19,461 nt of DNA, taken from positions 1-19,461 of the forward strand of contig SFNH01000026.1 of assembly GCA_004554205.1 (NCBI GenBank), given 5' to 3'. The translations under genes were made by a program, and so were the position numbers. The stretch comes from Clostridium sp. (lineage in GTDB: Bacteria; Bacillota; Clostridia; Lachnospirales; Lachnospiraceae). The notes beneath the pieces are model-generated. The model was not told the origin of the DNA. It ran no database searches and saw only the letters and a program-made list of their open reading frames with translations. This document shows positions 1 through 7,869 of the stretch, piece by piece (the first letter of the stretch is position 1; every line of letters begins with the position of its first letter).

Positions 1-498
1 GATATCACCTACAAGGAGCACCGGCGCATCCACAAGCGCCGCCATGCCCATATTCACGATGTCGTTGTCCTTTAAGTTGATCTCCGCAGGGCTTCCCGCG
101 CCCTCGAGCACGATGATATCGTACTGCTTTTCCAGGCGTCTAAAGGATGCCTGTATGACCGGGATCAGCTCGCGCCTTAAGCGGTAATACTCCATCGCGT
201 CTAAATTGCCATAGACCTCGCCGTTTACGATCACCTGGCTTCCCATCCGGCCGGTGGGCTTTAAGAGGATCGGATTCATATCCACGGTCGGGGCAATGCC
301 CGCCGCCTCCGCCTGCATTGCCTGGGCCCGCCCGATCTCAAACCCGTCCGCCGTGATGAACGAGTTGAGCGCCATATTCTGTGACTTAAACGGGGCGGCC
401 ATGTAGCCGTCCTGACGGAAAATGCGGCACAGCGCCGCCACAAGAAAGCTCTTCCCGGAGTTTGACATGGTGCCCTGTATCATAATCTTTTTCGCCAT
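1..498 (-). CDS. cobQ: Adenosylcobyric acid synthase CobQ/CbiP, N-terminal part (runs off window)
   Basis: This is the glutamine- and ATP-dependent amidase that converts adenosylcobyrinic acid a,c-diamide to adenosylcobyric acid by amidating four side chains. Only the first 166 codons are present, because the gene continues past base 1. It opens MAKKIMIQGTMSNSGKSFLV, with a P-loop-like TMSNSGKS, followed by FKSQNMALNSF, and later IVLEGAGSPAEINLKDNDIVNMGMA, all typical of the CobQ synthetase domain. The C-terminal glutaminase domain lies outside the window. AGGAG sits 8 nt before the ATG at 498, and the gene starts 22 nt after the cbiF stop, so it is the next gene of the same cobalamin operon. 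I read this translation directly from the sequence. Identification is confident. Confidence 0.93.
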   Translation of the reverse strand, partial: MAKKIMIQGTMSNSGKSFLVAALCRIFRQDGYMAAPFKSQNMALNSFITADGFEIGRAQAMQAEAAGIAPTVDMNPILLKPTGRMGSQVIVNGEVYGNLDAMEYYRLRRELIPVIQASFRRLEKQYDIIVLEGAGSPAEINLKDNDIVNMGMAALVDAPVLLVGDI

Positions 499-520
499 TT
501 TTATATCTCCTGCGCCTGGC

Positions 521-1282
521 TCACCGCGCGGTCTTCGCGTTCCGGTATCCATGCGTAAAATGCTCGTCATACAGCTTTGACAGTTCAAACTCGTCTCCGA
601 GGAATCTGCCGACCGTCACGAGAGCCGTCTTTTTAATCCCTGCCGCCCTCACCTTCTCATCAATGTCAAGCAGCGTTCCAAGGACGACTTTTTCATCCTC
701 CCAGGACGCCTTATAGACCACCGCAGCCGGAGTCTCAGGCGGATAGCCGCCCTCTTTTAACCGCCCGCAAAGCTCCGTGATCTCCCCGACGCTTAAAAAT
801 ATGACCATCGTCGCCTGATGCGACGACAGCGCTTCAATCTGCTCCTTTTCCGGCATGGGCGTCCTGCCCTCCATGCGCGTCAGGATCACCGTCTGGCTGA
901 CGCCGGGCAGCGTGTACTCCCGCTTTAAGCTTGCCGCCGCCGCCAAAAATGAGCTGACCCCGGGAACCACGTCATACGCGATGCCCAGCCTGTCAAGCTC
1001 CGTCATCTGCTCCCGGTGGGCGCCGAAAAGCGACGGGTCTCCCGTATGGACGCGCACCACCTGTTTTCCGGCTCTCTCTCCCGCCTCCATCAGCGCAATG
1101 ACCTCGGGAAGCGTCATGGATGCACTGTTATAAATTTCCGCCGTCTCTTTCGCCCCGGAGAGAACCATGGGATTGACGAGTGAACCGGCGTAGATGATGA
1201 TATCTGCCTCGTCGATCAGCCGCTTCCCCTTCACCGTGAGCAGCTCCGGGTCTCCCGGACCCGCGCCGATAAAATGAATCAT
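521..1282 (-). CDS. cbiF: Cobalt-precorrin-4 C11-methyltransferase CbiF (CobM family)
   Basis: This SAM-dependent methylase adds a methyl group at C-11 of the contracting corrin ring. It has 253 aa, normal for the family. It shows the tetrapyrrole-methylase fold marks: GAGPGDPELLTVKG near residues 5-18, an AGSLVNP segment, the HTGDPSLFGA loop, and VVPGVSSF. The reading frame stays open upstream, but the ATG at 1282 is preferred: GGAGG lies 8 nt before it and the methylase fold begins at once. The start is 4 nt past the cobT stop, implying coupled translation. The name CbiF (cobalt-containing anaerobic substrate) rather than CobM is inferred from the anaerobic character of the organism; the sequence alone does not separate the two. 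Confidence 0.93.
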   Translation of the reverse strand: MIHFIGAGPGDPELLTVKGKRLIDEADIIIYAGSLVNPMVLSGAKETAEIYNSASMTLPEVIALMEAGERAGKQVVRVHTGDPSLFGAHREQMTELDRLGIAYDVVPGVSSFLAAAASLKREYTLPGVSQTVILTRMEGRTPMPEKEQIEALSSHQATMVIFLSVGEITELCGRLKEGGYPPETPAAVVYKASWEDEKVVLGTLLDIDEKVRAAGIKKTALVTVGRFLGDEFELSKLYDEHFTHGYRNAKTAR

Positions 1283-1286
1283 AACG

Positions 1287-2369
1287 TCATTCCTCCGCCA
1301 ACCTTTTATATGCCGCAATCCGGCTGTCCGCGAAGGTGCTGCCTTCCCGATACACCGCGGCCGCCATATCGAGAAGCACAAACAGCATCACCGCGCCGGT
1401 TCCCTCGCCCAGAGCCAGATTCGCGCAGATGACCGGCTCGAGCCCCAGGCGCGAAAGGGCAAGAGCGCACGCGGGCTCCTTCCCCACATGGGAGGCAAGA
1501 AGATAATCGGTCACCGCCGGACAAAGACCCTGCGCCACAAGCGCCGCCGCAAGCGAGATCATTCCGTCCAGCACGACCGGGATGCGGTAAATCGCACCGC
1601 CAAGCATCAGGCCGCACATTCCGGCAATGTCGAACCCGCCAAGCGCTGCCAGTACATCAAGCGGCTTGTCCGCATCCGGCCGGTTTAGGGCAATTGCGTC
1701 CTTGATCACCTGAAGCTTCCGCCCGAATGCCTCCCCCGAAAGCCCGGCCCCGCGCCCGGTCACCGCCTCAACCGGCTGCCCCAAAAGGACGCTTGCGACA
1801 GCGCTCCCGGTGGTGGTATTCCCGATCCCCATCTCGCCTGCCGCCAGAATGTCGTATCCCGCGTCCTTAAGCTCTCCCGCCAGGGCGATTCCCTCGTGGA
1901 GCGCCCGGAGCGCCTGCTGCCTTGACATGGCGGCCTCTCTGCGGATATTCCCGGTTCCCGGCGCTATTTTTATATCGCGGATTCCCGGCTCCTTAAGCTC
2001 TCCCGCCACGCCGATATCGACCGGCAGCACGTCCGCGCCCGCCACCGCCGCCATGCGGTTGACGCTGGCAATGCCCTTCGCAAAGTTTTCCGTCACCACA
2101 GCCGTCACACTGCTGTCAGTCTGCGTCACGCCCTCGGCCACCACGCCGTTGTCGGAGCAGAACACCACGACTGCCTTCCGGCTAAGAGCCATATCCTCCG
2201 CCCCACGGATTCCCGCAATCTTTATGAGAAGATCCTCGAAGCGCCCCAGCCCGCCGATGGGCTTTGCGATGCCGTCCAGGCGGCGGCGCGCCGCGTCCAT
2301 CGCCTTTTTGTCTGCCTGCCTTACACTCCCGCACAGACAGTCAAGCTGCCTGCCGTAATATTCTTCCAT
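1287..2369 (-). CDS. cobT: Nicotinate-nucleotide--dimethylbenzimidazole phosphoribosyltransferase CobT
   Basis: CobT activates the lower ligand base of cobalamin by swapping it onto nicotinate mononucleotide, giving an alpha-ribazole phosphate. The protein has 360 aa, the usual length. Visible motifs are KPIGGLGRFEDL near 36-48, GEMGIGNTTTGSA near 178-190, TGRGAG near 204-209, ALGGFDIAG near 242-250, and LGEGTGA near 320-326. Glu322 corresponds to the catalytic glutamate of the Salmonella enzyme. The gene sits between cbiH (37 nt upstream) and cbiF (4 nt downstream). A GGGAG lies about 12 nt before the ATG, a little far. Which base is used (dimethylbenzimidazole, adenine or a phenol) cannot be read from these motifs. 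Confidence 0.95.
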   Translation of the reverse strand: MEEYYGRQLDCLCGSVRQADKKAMDAARRRLDGIAKPIGGLGRFEDLLIKIAGIRGAEDMALSRKAVVVFCSDNGVVAEGVTQTDSSVTAVVTENFAKGIASVNRMAAVAGADVLPVDIGVAGELKEPGIRDIKIAPGTGNIRREAAMSRQQALRALHEGIALAGELKDAGYDILAAGEMGIGNTTTGSAVASVLLGQPVEAVTGRGAGLSGEAFGRKLQVIKDAIALNRPDADKPLDVLAALGGFDIAGMCGLMLGGAIYRIPVVLDGMISLAAALVAQGLCPAVTDYLLASHVGKEPACALALSRLGLEPVICANLALGEGTGAVMLFVLLDMAAAVYREGSTFADSRIAAYKRLAEE

Positions 2370-2406
2370 CTTTTATGTCCGCTCCCTTTCTCACCGGGGA
2401 AACCGG

Positions 2407-3138
2407 TCACAGACGGTAACCCCGCGGCGTCACCAGCCTTCCGTTTACGGCGCGCGTCCCGGAATTGCCGATAAAGACTGTGGTAAACATATCCGTCTGA
2501 CGCTCCTTAAGCTCGGAGAGCGTGAGGACCTCCGCCTGCTGCCCTTCCCGCGCGATACATCTCGCGATCCCGCATATGCGCTCCTCCCCGGTTTCTTCCC
2601 GGATGATCTCACAGGCGCGCCTTAAGTGATCCGCCCGCTTTTTGCTGGACGGGTTATAGATGCAGATAACAAAATCCGCCGCGGCGGCGCACCGCAGGCG
2701 TTTTTCAATCGCCTCCCATGGCGTGAGAAGGTCGCTTAAGCTAATCACCGCAAAATCGTGCATCAGCGGAGCGCCAAGCACGGCGCCTCCGGCTAACGCC
2801 GCCGTCACGCCGGGCACAATCTCCACCTCGCAGTCCGGGTACTCCCCCGCAAGTTCAAGCATCAGACCCGCCATCCCGTACACGCCCGCATCGCCGCTGC
2901 ACACTACCGCTACGCGCTTCCCCTTCTCCGCTTCCGAAAAGGCGAGGCGGCAGCGAAGTGTCTCCTGCCGCATGGGTGTTGACAGATATTCCTTATCCGG
3001 AAAATGCGGCCTTAACATCTCCGCGTATACAGTATATCCTACAATGGTATCGCACTGTCCGAGCACACGCTCTGCCTCAAGCGTCATCTGAGCCGGGCTT
3101 CCGGGCCCCATTCCCACCACATAGATCGTGTTGTTCAT
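2407..3138 (-). CDS. cbiH: Cobalt-precorrin-3B C17-methyltransferase CbiH (CobJ family)
   Basis: This SAM-dependent enzyme methylates C-17 and drives ring contraction in corrin synthesis. It has 243 aa. The tetrapyrrole-methylase signature GMGPGSPAQMTLEAERVL is at residues 8-25, followed by VGYTVYAEML, the CSGDAGVYGMAG loop, EIVPGVTAALAGGAVLGAPL, and ICIYNPSSKKRADHL, which is characteristic of CobJ/CbiH. The frame is open into the end of apt, but the start is set at 3138, where GAAGGA lies 7 nt upstream and the protein begins MNNTIYVVGMGPG. The apt stop codon is one base upstream, so the two genes are almost certainly translationally coupled. The anaerobic name is chosen for the same reason as for cbiF. 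Confidence 0.93.
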   Translation of the reverse strand: MNNTIYVVGMGPGSPAQMTLEAERVLGQCDTIVGYTVYAEMLRPHFPDKEYLSTPMRQETLRCRLAFSEAEKGKRVAVVCSGDAGVYGMAGLMLELAGEYPDCEVEIVPGVTAALAGGAVLGAPLMHDFAVISLSDLLTPWEAIEKRLRCAAAADFVICIYNPSSKKRADHLRRACEIIREETGEERICGIARCIAREGQQAEVLTLSELKERQTDMFTTVFIGNSGTRAVNGRLVTPRGYRL

Positions 3139-3139
3139 T

Positions 3140-3664
3140 CTACTTTCCTTCGTAGACAATGGCCGATTCCACCTCGTAGCCCGCGAGGTTCTTTCTGCCA
3201 TTTAGACCCGCAAGCTCCATGACAAAGCAGATCTTTACCACCTGACCGCCAAGCTGCTCGACCAGACCGACGATCGCCTGTATCGTCCCGCCGGTGGCGA
3301 TCAGATCGTCGATGATAACTACCTTCTGGCCCGGCTTGATCGCGTCTTTATGGATCTCAATCTCCGCACTCCCGTACTCCAGATCATACTTCGCACAGAC
3401 AGTCTCCCTCGGGAGCTTCCCCTTCTTGCGAACCGGAACAAAGCCCTTATGCTCCGCATAGGCAACCGGAACCCCGAAGATAAAACCGCGAGACTCCGGC
3501 CCCACCACCACATCATAATCCACATCCTTTACCATCCCGCGAAGCTTGTCCACCGCAAGCGCCAGTCCATCCGCATCCTGCAATATGGACGTCACATCGC
3601 GAAAGATGATCCCCGGCTCCGGAAAATCCGGAATACTGACCACATAATCCGCCAACTCTTTCAT
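3140..3664 (-). CDS. apt: Adenine phosphoribosyltransferase
   Basis: Apt salvages adenine by joining it to PRPP to give AMP in the cytoplasm. The protein has 174 aa, the standard length. It shows the adenine-enzyme opening DYVVSIPDFPEPGIIFRDVT, the GPESRGF segment at 55-61, the RKKGKLP loop near 79-85, and the PRPP-binding motif VVIIDDLIATGGT at 115-127. The ATG at 3664 has AAGGAG 7 nt upstream. The gene is first in a run that continues with cbiH, one base after its stop, then cobT, cbiF and cobQ. A purine-salvage gene leading a cobalamin block is unusual and is discussed as a finding. Identification is very firm. Confidence 0.96.
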   Translation of the reverse strand: MKELADYVVSIPDFPEPGIIFRDVTSILQDADGLALAVDKLRGMVKDVDYDVVVGPESRGFIFGVPVAYAEHKGFVPVRKKGKLPRETVCAKYDLEYGSAEIEIHKDAIKPGQKVVIIDDLIATGGTIQAIVGLVEQLGGQVVKICFVMELAGLNGRKNLAGYEVESAIVYEGK

Positions 3665-3696
3665 TGTCTTTCTCCTTCCTCTCGGCCTATGCCGCT

Positions 3697-3707
3697 ATCT
3701 TACCACA
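3697..3707 (-). promoter_or_regulatory. Possible extended -10 promoter for apt and the cobalamin block
   Basis: On the minus strand TAAGAT is preceded by TGG, an extended -10 pattern, 33 nt before the apt ATG. No convincing -35 lies at 16-18 bp. The hemW terminator ends just upstream, so a start site here would make sense. There is no room for, and no sign of, a cobalamin riboswitch between hemW and apt. Confidence 0.4.
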
Positions 3708-3716
3708 TTTTTTATC

Positions 3717-3750
3717 AAAAAGACATATCTTCCGGCGCAGAAATCATGTC
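3717..3750 (-). terminator. Rho-independent terminator of lepA-hemW
   Basis: On the minus strand GACAT pairs with ATGTC. Inside a small internal loop, TTTC pairs with GGAA around the loop TGCGCC. The stem is followed at once by five T. The hemW stop codon (3744-3746) is part of the 5' arm, so the last codons of hemW and the terminator share bases. Confidence 0.65.
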
Positions 3751-4967
3751 AGCAGGAACTCGCTTAAGACCACATTGCTCACATCGATCCCGCGCTCTGT
3801 AAGGCGCACCATCGGCATCTTTACCTCAATGAGCCCCTGCTCCTCAAGCCGCGAAAATACATTGCCGTAAACATTCCACATATTCCGCCCGAACCGCTCG
3901 TAAAATTCGCTTCCCGAAACGCCCCTCATCATGCGAAGGCCGAGGAACATAAATTCCTCCATTCGCTCCTCTGATGAGAGCCCGCGGATATCCTGCGCCG
4001 CCGCGCCGCTCTCGCAGAGGTTTAACGAGAGATATTCCTTCAGATCCTCCGTGTTCCGGTAGCGGAAGCCGTGAGTATAGGACGACGCGCCCAGGCCAAG
4101 GCCGAGATAATCGACACCCGTCCAGTAACCGATATTGTGTCGGCATTCAAAGCCGGGTCTCGCGTAATTGGATATCTCGTAGCGCGCGTAGCCCTGGGCC
4201 GACAGCCATTCCTTTGTCAGGTGATACATCTCACGGTCAACGTCCTCACCGGGCAGATCCGGGAGCGTCATAACCGCCGCCCTTTGCGCCGCCTCCGCCG
4301 CGGATATCGCGGGCTCCGCCCCGCCGCAGGCCTTTTTTTCCTGCTTTCCAAATCGCAGGAAAAAGGGCGTACCCTCCTCGATCATCAGGGAGTACGCCGA
4401 GATATGCTCCGGCTTAAGCATCATCACCTTGCGCAGCGTCGTCTTTAACGAGCGCACATCCTGCCCCGGAAGCGCGCTCATCAAGTCCACGTTGATATTG
4501 GAAAAGCCCGCCTGCCTCGCCCGCTCAAAGCTCTTTAAAAAGGAATCATAGGAATGAATCCGCCCCAGGTACTTAAGCTCCGTGTCATTCGCCGACTGGA
4601 GTCCCAGGCTTAAGCGGTTCACCCCGCTTTTTTTGTATGCCGTGAGCTTTTCCGTCGTCAGCGTCCCCGGATTTGCCTCCAGGGTGATCTCGGCGTCCTC
4701 CGCGATGTCAAAGCACTCATAAAGCGCCGCGAACACCTCCTCCATCAGACAGGCAGGCAGGATGGACGGAGTGCCGCCGCCCACAAAGACCGTCGTCACG
4801 CGATACTCCGAAAAACCGGCGCTCTGACCGTGGATCTCCTCAATCAGCTTGTCGATATATTCCCGGTATGTGCCCTCCGGCGCTGCAAAGGACAAAAAAT
4901 CGCAGTAGTAGCATTTCCGCGCGCAAAATGGGATATGGATATACAGTTCCAGTTCTCTCTTACTCAT
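3744..4967 (-). CDS. hemW: Radical SAM heme chaperone HemW
   Basis: HemW is a radical-SAM protein once annotated as a coproporphyrinogen III oxidase and now regarded as a heme-trafficking chaperone. The protein has 407 aa. The [4Fe-4S] motif is CARKCYYC (Cys15, Cys19, Cys22) followed by DF, lacking the extra cysteine of true HemN. GGGTPS is at 64-69. The HNxxYW motif tied to heme binding appears as HNIGYW at 277-282. An Ala-rich stretch near 208-235 looks longer than usual between the core and C-terminal parts. The ATG at 4967 overlaps the lepA stop by 8 bases and has no good ribosome site, so it probably depends on reinitiation after lepA. Family assignment is strong; the physiological role rests on family knowledge. 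Confidence 0.92.
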   Translation of the reverse strand: MSKRELELYIHIPFCARKCYYCDFLSFAAPEGTYREYIDKLIEEIHGQSAGFSEYRVTTVFVGGGTPSILPACLMEEVFAALYECFDIAEDAEITLEANPGTLTTEKLTAYKKSGVNRLSLGLQSANDTELKYLGRIHSYDSFLKSFERARQAGFSNINVDLMSALPGQDVRSLKTTLRKVMMLKPEHISAYSLMIEEGTPFFLRFGKQEKKACGGAEPAISAAEAAQRAAVMTLPDLPGEDVDREMYHLTKEWLSAQGYARYEISNYARPGFECRHNIGYWTGVDYLGLGLGASSYTHGFRYRNTEDLKEYLSLNLCESGAAAQDIRGLSSEERMEEFMFLGLRMMRGVSGSEFYERFGRNMWNVYGNVFSRLEEQGLIEVKMPMVRLTERGIDVSNVVLSEFLLT

Positions 4968-6774
4968 CGTCCAGTTTCAGCACACTCATGAATGCCTTTT
5001 GCGGGATCTCAACGCTGCCCACCTGACGCATCCGTTTCTTTCCTTCCTTTTGCTTCTCTAAAAGTTTCTTCTTTCGGGTGATATCACCGCCGTAGCACTT
5101 CGCCAGAACATCCTTGCGCATTGCCTTGACAGTCTCACGCGCGATGATCTTCCCGCCCACCGCCGCCTGGATCGGGATCTCAAACAGATGGCGCGGTATC
5201 TCTTCCTTTAATTTCTCGCACATCCGTCTTCCGCGCTCGTAGGCGGAGTCCGCATGGACAATGAAGGACAGCGCGTCCACCTCTTCCTTGTTGATCAGGA
5301 TATCAAGCTTCACAAGCTCCGACACCTCGTAGCCCTTCATATCGTAGTCAAAGGACGCGTAGCCGCGGGAGCGCGATTTAAGCGCGTCAAAAAAGTCATA
5401 GATGATCTCGTTTAACGGCAGGTCATACTTAAGGAGCGCGCGCGTCTCCTCAATGTACTCCATGCCGTGGTACACGCCGCGCCGCTCCTGGCACAGCGTC
5501 ATGATTGCGCCCACAAACTCCGTCGTCACCATGATCTCCGCGCTGACGATCGGCTCCTCCATGTAGTCGATCTCCGTCGGGTCCGGCAGGTTTGACGGGT
5601 TCGTCAGTTCGAGCATCTCACCGTTTTTCTTATGCACACGGTACACAACACCCGGAGCCGTTGTCACAAGATCCAGATTGTACTCCCGCTCAAGGCGCTC
5701 CTGAATGATCTCCAGATGCAAAAGTCCCAGGAATCCGCAGCGGAAGCCAAAGCCCAGCGCAATGGAGGTCTCCGGTTCAAAAAACAGGGAAGCGTCATTG
5801 AGCTTAAGCTTTTCGAGCGCGTCGCGCAGGTCATTATATTTTGCCCCGTCCGCAGGATACAGCCCGCAGTACACCATAGGCGTCACCTTCTTATAGCCCG
5901 GAAGCGGGCTCTCACATGGGTTCTTCGCATCGGTGATCGTATCGCCCACGCGGGTATCCTTCACATTCTTAATGCTGGCGGTCACATATCCCACCATCCC
6001 CGCACTGAGCTCCTCGCAGGGGATAAACTGCCCCGCCCCGAAATAGCCGACCTCCACGACCTCTTCCTCGGCTCCCGTTGCCATCATGCGGATGCGCATA
6101 CCCTTCTTCACCGTGCCCTCCTTGATGCGGCAGAACACGATCACGCCCTTGTAGGAATCATACAGGGAGTCAAAGATCAGAGCCTTAAGCGGTGCGTTCG
6201 CGTCCCCTGTCGGGGCCGGGATCTTGTGGACGATCGCCTCAAGCACATCCTCCACATTCAGTCCCGTCTTTGCGGAGATCCGCGGCGCATCGTGCGCCTC
6301 GATCCCGATCACATCCTCGATCTCATCCGCCACCCAGTCGGGACGCGCCGAGGGCAGGTCAATCTTGTTGATCACCGGGAACACATCCAGGTCATGATCC
6401 AGCGCCAGGTACACATTCGCAAGCGTCTGCGCCTCAATCCCCTGCGCCGCATCCACAACCAGGATCGCGCCGTCACACGCCGCCAGGCTTCTGGACACCT
6501 CGTAGTTAAAGTCCACATGTCCGGGCGTATCAATCAGGTTAAAGATATACTCCTCCCCGTTCCTCGCCCGGTACACCGTCCGCACCGCCTGGGATTTGAT
6601 CGTGATCCCGCGCTCCCGCTCCAGATCCATATTGTCAAGCACCTGCGACTGCATCTCCCGGCTCGTTAAAAGCCCCGTCATCTCAATGATCCGGTCCGCC
6701 AGTGTAGACTTCCCGTGGTCAATATGCGCGATAATGCAAAAATTCCGTATCCTGCTCTGGTCTGTTCCCGCCAT
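4960..6774 (-). CDS. lepA: Elongation factor 4 (LepA), ribosome-associated GTPase
   Basis: LepA/EF4 is a translational GTPase that acts on the ribosome, with proposed roles in back-translocation and in initiation or assembly. The protein has 604 aa, as expected. The G1 loop is AHIDHGKST at 16-24, followed by the G3 motif DTPGH, G4 NKID, and the LepA-specific C-terminal end VDALSFIVHADSAYERGRR... with CYGGDITRKKKLLEKQKEGK. The frame is open to 6810, but the ATG at 6774 is chosen because AGAGGA lies 8 nt upstream while 6810 has no ribosome site. It overlaps hemW by 8 bases. It has its own promoter (see 6824-6852), separate from the sporulation genes upstream. Confidence 0.97.
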   Translation of the reverse strand: MAGTDQSRIRNFCIIAHIDHGKSTLADRIIEMTGLLTSREMQSQVLDNMDLERERGITIKSQAVRTVYRARNGEEYIFNLIDTPGHVDFNYEVSRSLAACDGAILVVDAAQGIEAQTLANVYLALDHDLDVFPVINKIDLPSARPDWVADEIEDVIGIEAHDAPRISAKTGLNVEDVLEAIVHKIPAPTGDANAPLKALIFDSLYDSYKGVIVFCRIKEGTVKKGMRIRMMATGAEEEVVEVGYFGAGQFIPCEELSAGMVGYVTASIKNVKDTRVGDTITDAKNPCESPLPGYKKVTPMVYCGLYPADGAKYNDLRDALEKLKLNDASLFFEPETSIALGFGFRCGFLGLLHLEIIQERLEREYNLDLVTTAPGVVYRVHKKNGEMLELTNPSNLPDPTEIDYMEEPIVSAEIMVTTEFVGAIMTLCQERRGVYHGMEYIEETRALLKYDLPLNEIIYDFFDALKSRSRGYASFDYDMKGYEVSELVKLDILINKEEVDALSFIVHADSAYERGRRMCEKLKEEIPRHLFEIPIQAAVGGKIIARETVKAMRKDVLAKCYGGDITRKKKLLEKQKEGKKRMRQVGSVEIPQKAFMSVLKLDDE

Positions 6775-6823
6775 CAATCCGTTCCTCTCATCTTGTCTGT
6801 AGCTCAACATTTATACAGTAAGA

Positions 6824-6852
6824 ATATTACCATTTTTTTATTCACCTTGCAA
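6824..6852 (-). promoter_or_regulatory. Sigma-A type promoter for lepA-hemW
   Basis: On the minus strand TTGCAA (6847-6852) and TAATAT (6824-6829) are separated by exactly 17 bp, and TGG precedes the -10 as an extended element. The -35 lies inside the last codons of spoIIP, and the expected start is about 43 nt before the lepA ATG. This separates vegetative lepA-hemW transcription from the sporulation genes upstream. Confidence 0.65.
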
Positions 6853-7869
6853 CACCATATCGAGAACTTCCGCGAGCGGTTCCATCGCGTTTAACGCCTC
6901 CGCGGAGGTATTCGTCTGCGCCCCCACCTCTATGAGCGCCGAGCGCGGGCGCAGGTGCAGGTTGTAGCGCAGTCCCTTTAAATAAATCTTCCGCGTAAAT
7001 CCAGGATAGCGCCCCGCCGCCGCAAGCTGCATCTGAAATGAAAACGCCAGGTTCTCCTTCAGATAGGGATTCGGCAGATATTCGATCTCCCCGTCAGGCG
7101 TCCGGCTCATCCCCTGAAAGAACATGATATTTGCCGTCGGCTTGCCGTTTACCTCGTTGACAAGATGAATCCCCTCCCGCACCCCATCCCGGTGCAGATC
7201 AAGGATAACCTGGATCGTCGGATTCTGCTGTAAGATCTGCGTGATCCCCTCAAGCGCGTAGCTGTACGCCTTGTTCCGGTCAAGCTTCCCTCCCTGAATG
7301 TCATAGGCGCTTGTGTCATGGATCACATTCCAACCCTTTGCCCGAAGAAGCTCTGTCAGATGATCCCCGTTTGCCACTACCGTCGCATTCGGATTGTCAG
7401 GCCCGTAATCCGCATAGGTTTCCTGCGAGTGCGTGTGGTAGATAAGGATCTGCGGCACATCCGGATTTTTCTCAAGGCGCAGGTCCGTCCCCATCAGCAT
7501 ATCCGCCCTCATCACATCCCGCCCCGCTGTGGTGGACGCATGAACGCTGTAAAAATTCTTCATCAGAAAATCGTAGTCCTTTAGCTGCGCTGGCAGAAAA
7601 GCCGGCCCCTTTTCTTCCGCCTGGCCATTCTCCTCGTCCGCGGCGGGGAGCGCTTCCGCCTGCGCGCCCGCCCCCGCGGCATCGTCTGCATTTTCAGACA
7701 AAAACAGGTATCCGTATGTATCATACGCATACCTGTATCTCTCATAAATCGGGTAGGACGGGTCCCTCCCGTAAACCATCTCCGTCTCCGTGACGGCCGC
7801 CGCCGGGTAGCGGACCTGCAGCAGCGCCAGCAGTATTCCCTGAAAAATCCAGCCCAAAACACTATTCAA
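6838..7869 (-). CDS. spoIIP: Stage II sporulation protein P (SpoIIP)
   Basis: SpoIIP is a membrane-anchored peptidoglycan amidase and endopeptidase that, with SpoIID and SpoIIM, thins septal wall during engulfment. The protein has 343 aa. A hydrophobic anchor is at about 3-18. A spacer rich in Ala and Glu is near 60-90. The catalytic domain has ILIYHTHSQETY, then ILDLHRDGVREG, and near the end ALIEVGAQTNTSAEA, all SpoIIP hallmarks. The start appears to be TTG at 7869 with AAGGAAA about 9 nt upstream, overlapping the sigE stop by 8 bases. The next ATG in frame would remove the membrane anchor. In other clostridia spoIIP usually follows gpr; here it directly follows sigE. Confidence 0.93.
   Translation of the reverse strand: MNSVLGWIFQGILLALLQVRYPAAAVTETEMVYGRDPSYPIYERYRYAYDTYGYLFLSENADDAAGAGAQAEALPAADEENGQAEEKGPAFLPAQLKDYDFLMKNFYSVHASTTAGRDVMRADMLMGTDLRLEKNPDVPQILIYHTHSQETYADYGPDNPNATVVANGDHLTELLRAKGWNVIHDTSAYDIQGGKLDRNKAYSYALEGITQILQQNPTIQVILDLHRDGVREGIHLVNEVNGKPTANIMFFQGMSRTPDGEIEYLPNPYLKENLAFSFQMQLAAAGRYPGFTRKIYLKGLRYNLHLRPRSALIEVGAQTNTSAEALNAMEPLAEVLDMVLQGE

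Noticed and set aside
3665..3743. Search for a cobalamin riboswitch ahead of apt and the cobalamin genes
   Set aside because: The 79-bp gap is mostly terminator and promoter; there is no room for one and no B12-box-like sequence.
5632..6669. Long plus-strand open frame opposite lepA
   Set aside because: It is the complement of a firmly identified gene; rich in His and Arg, as expected of a shadow frame, and without a ribosome site.
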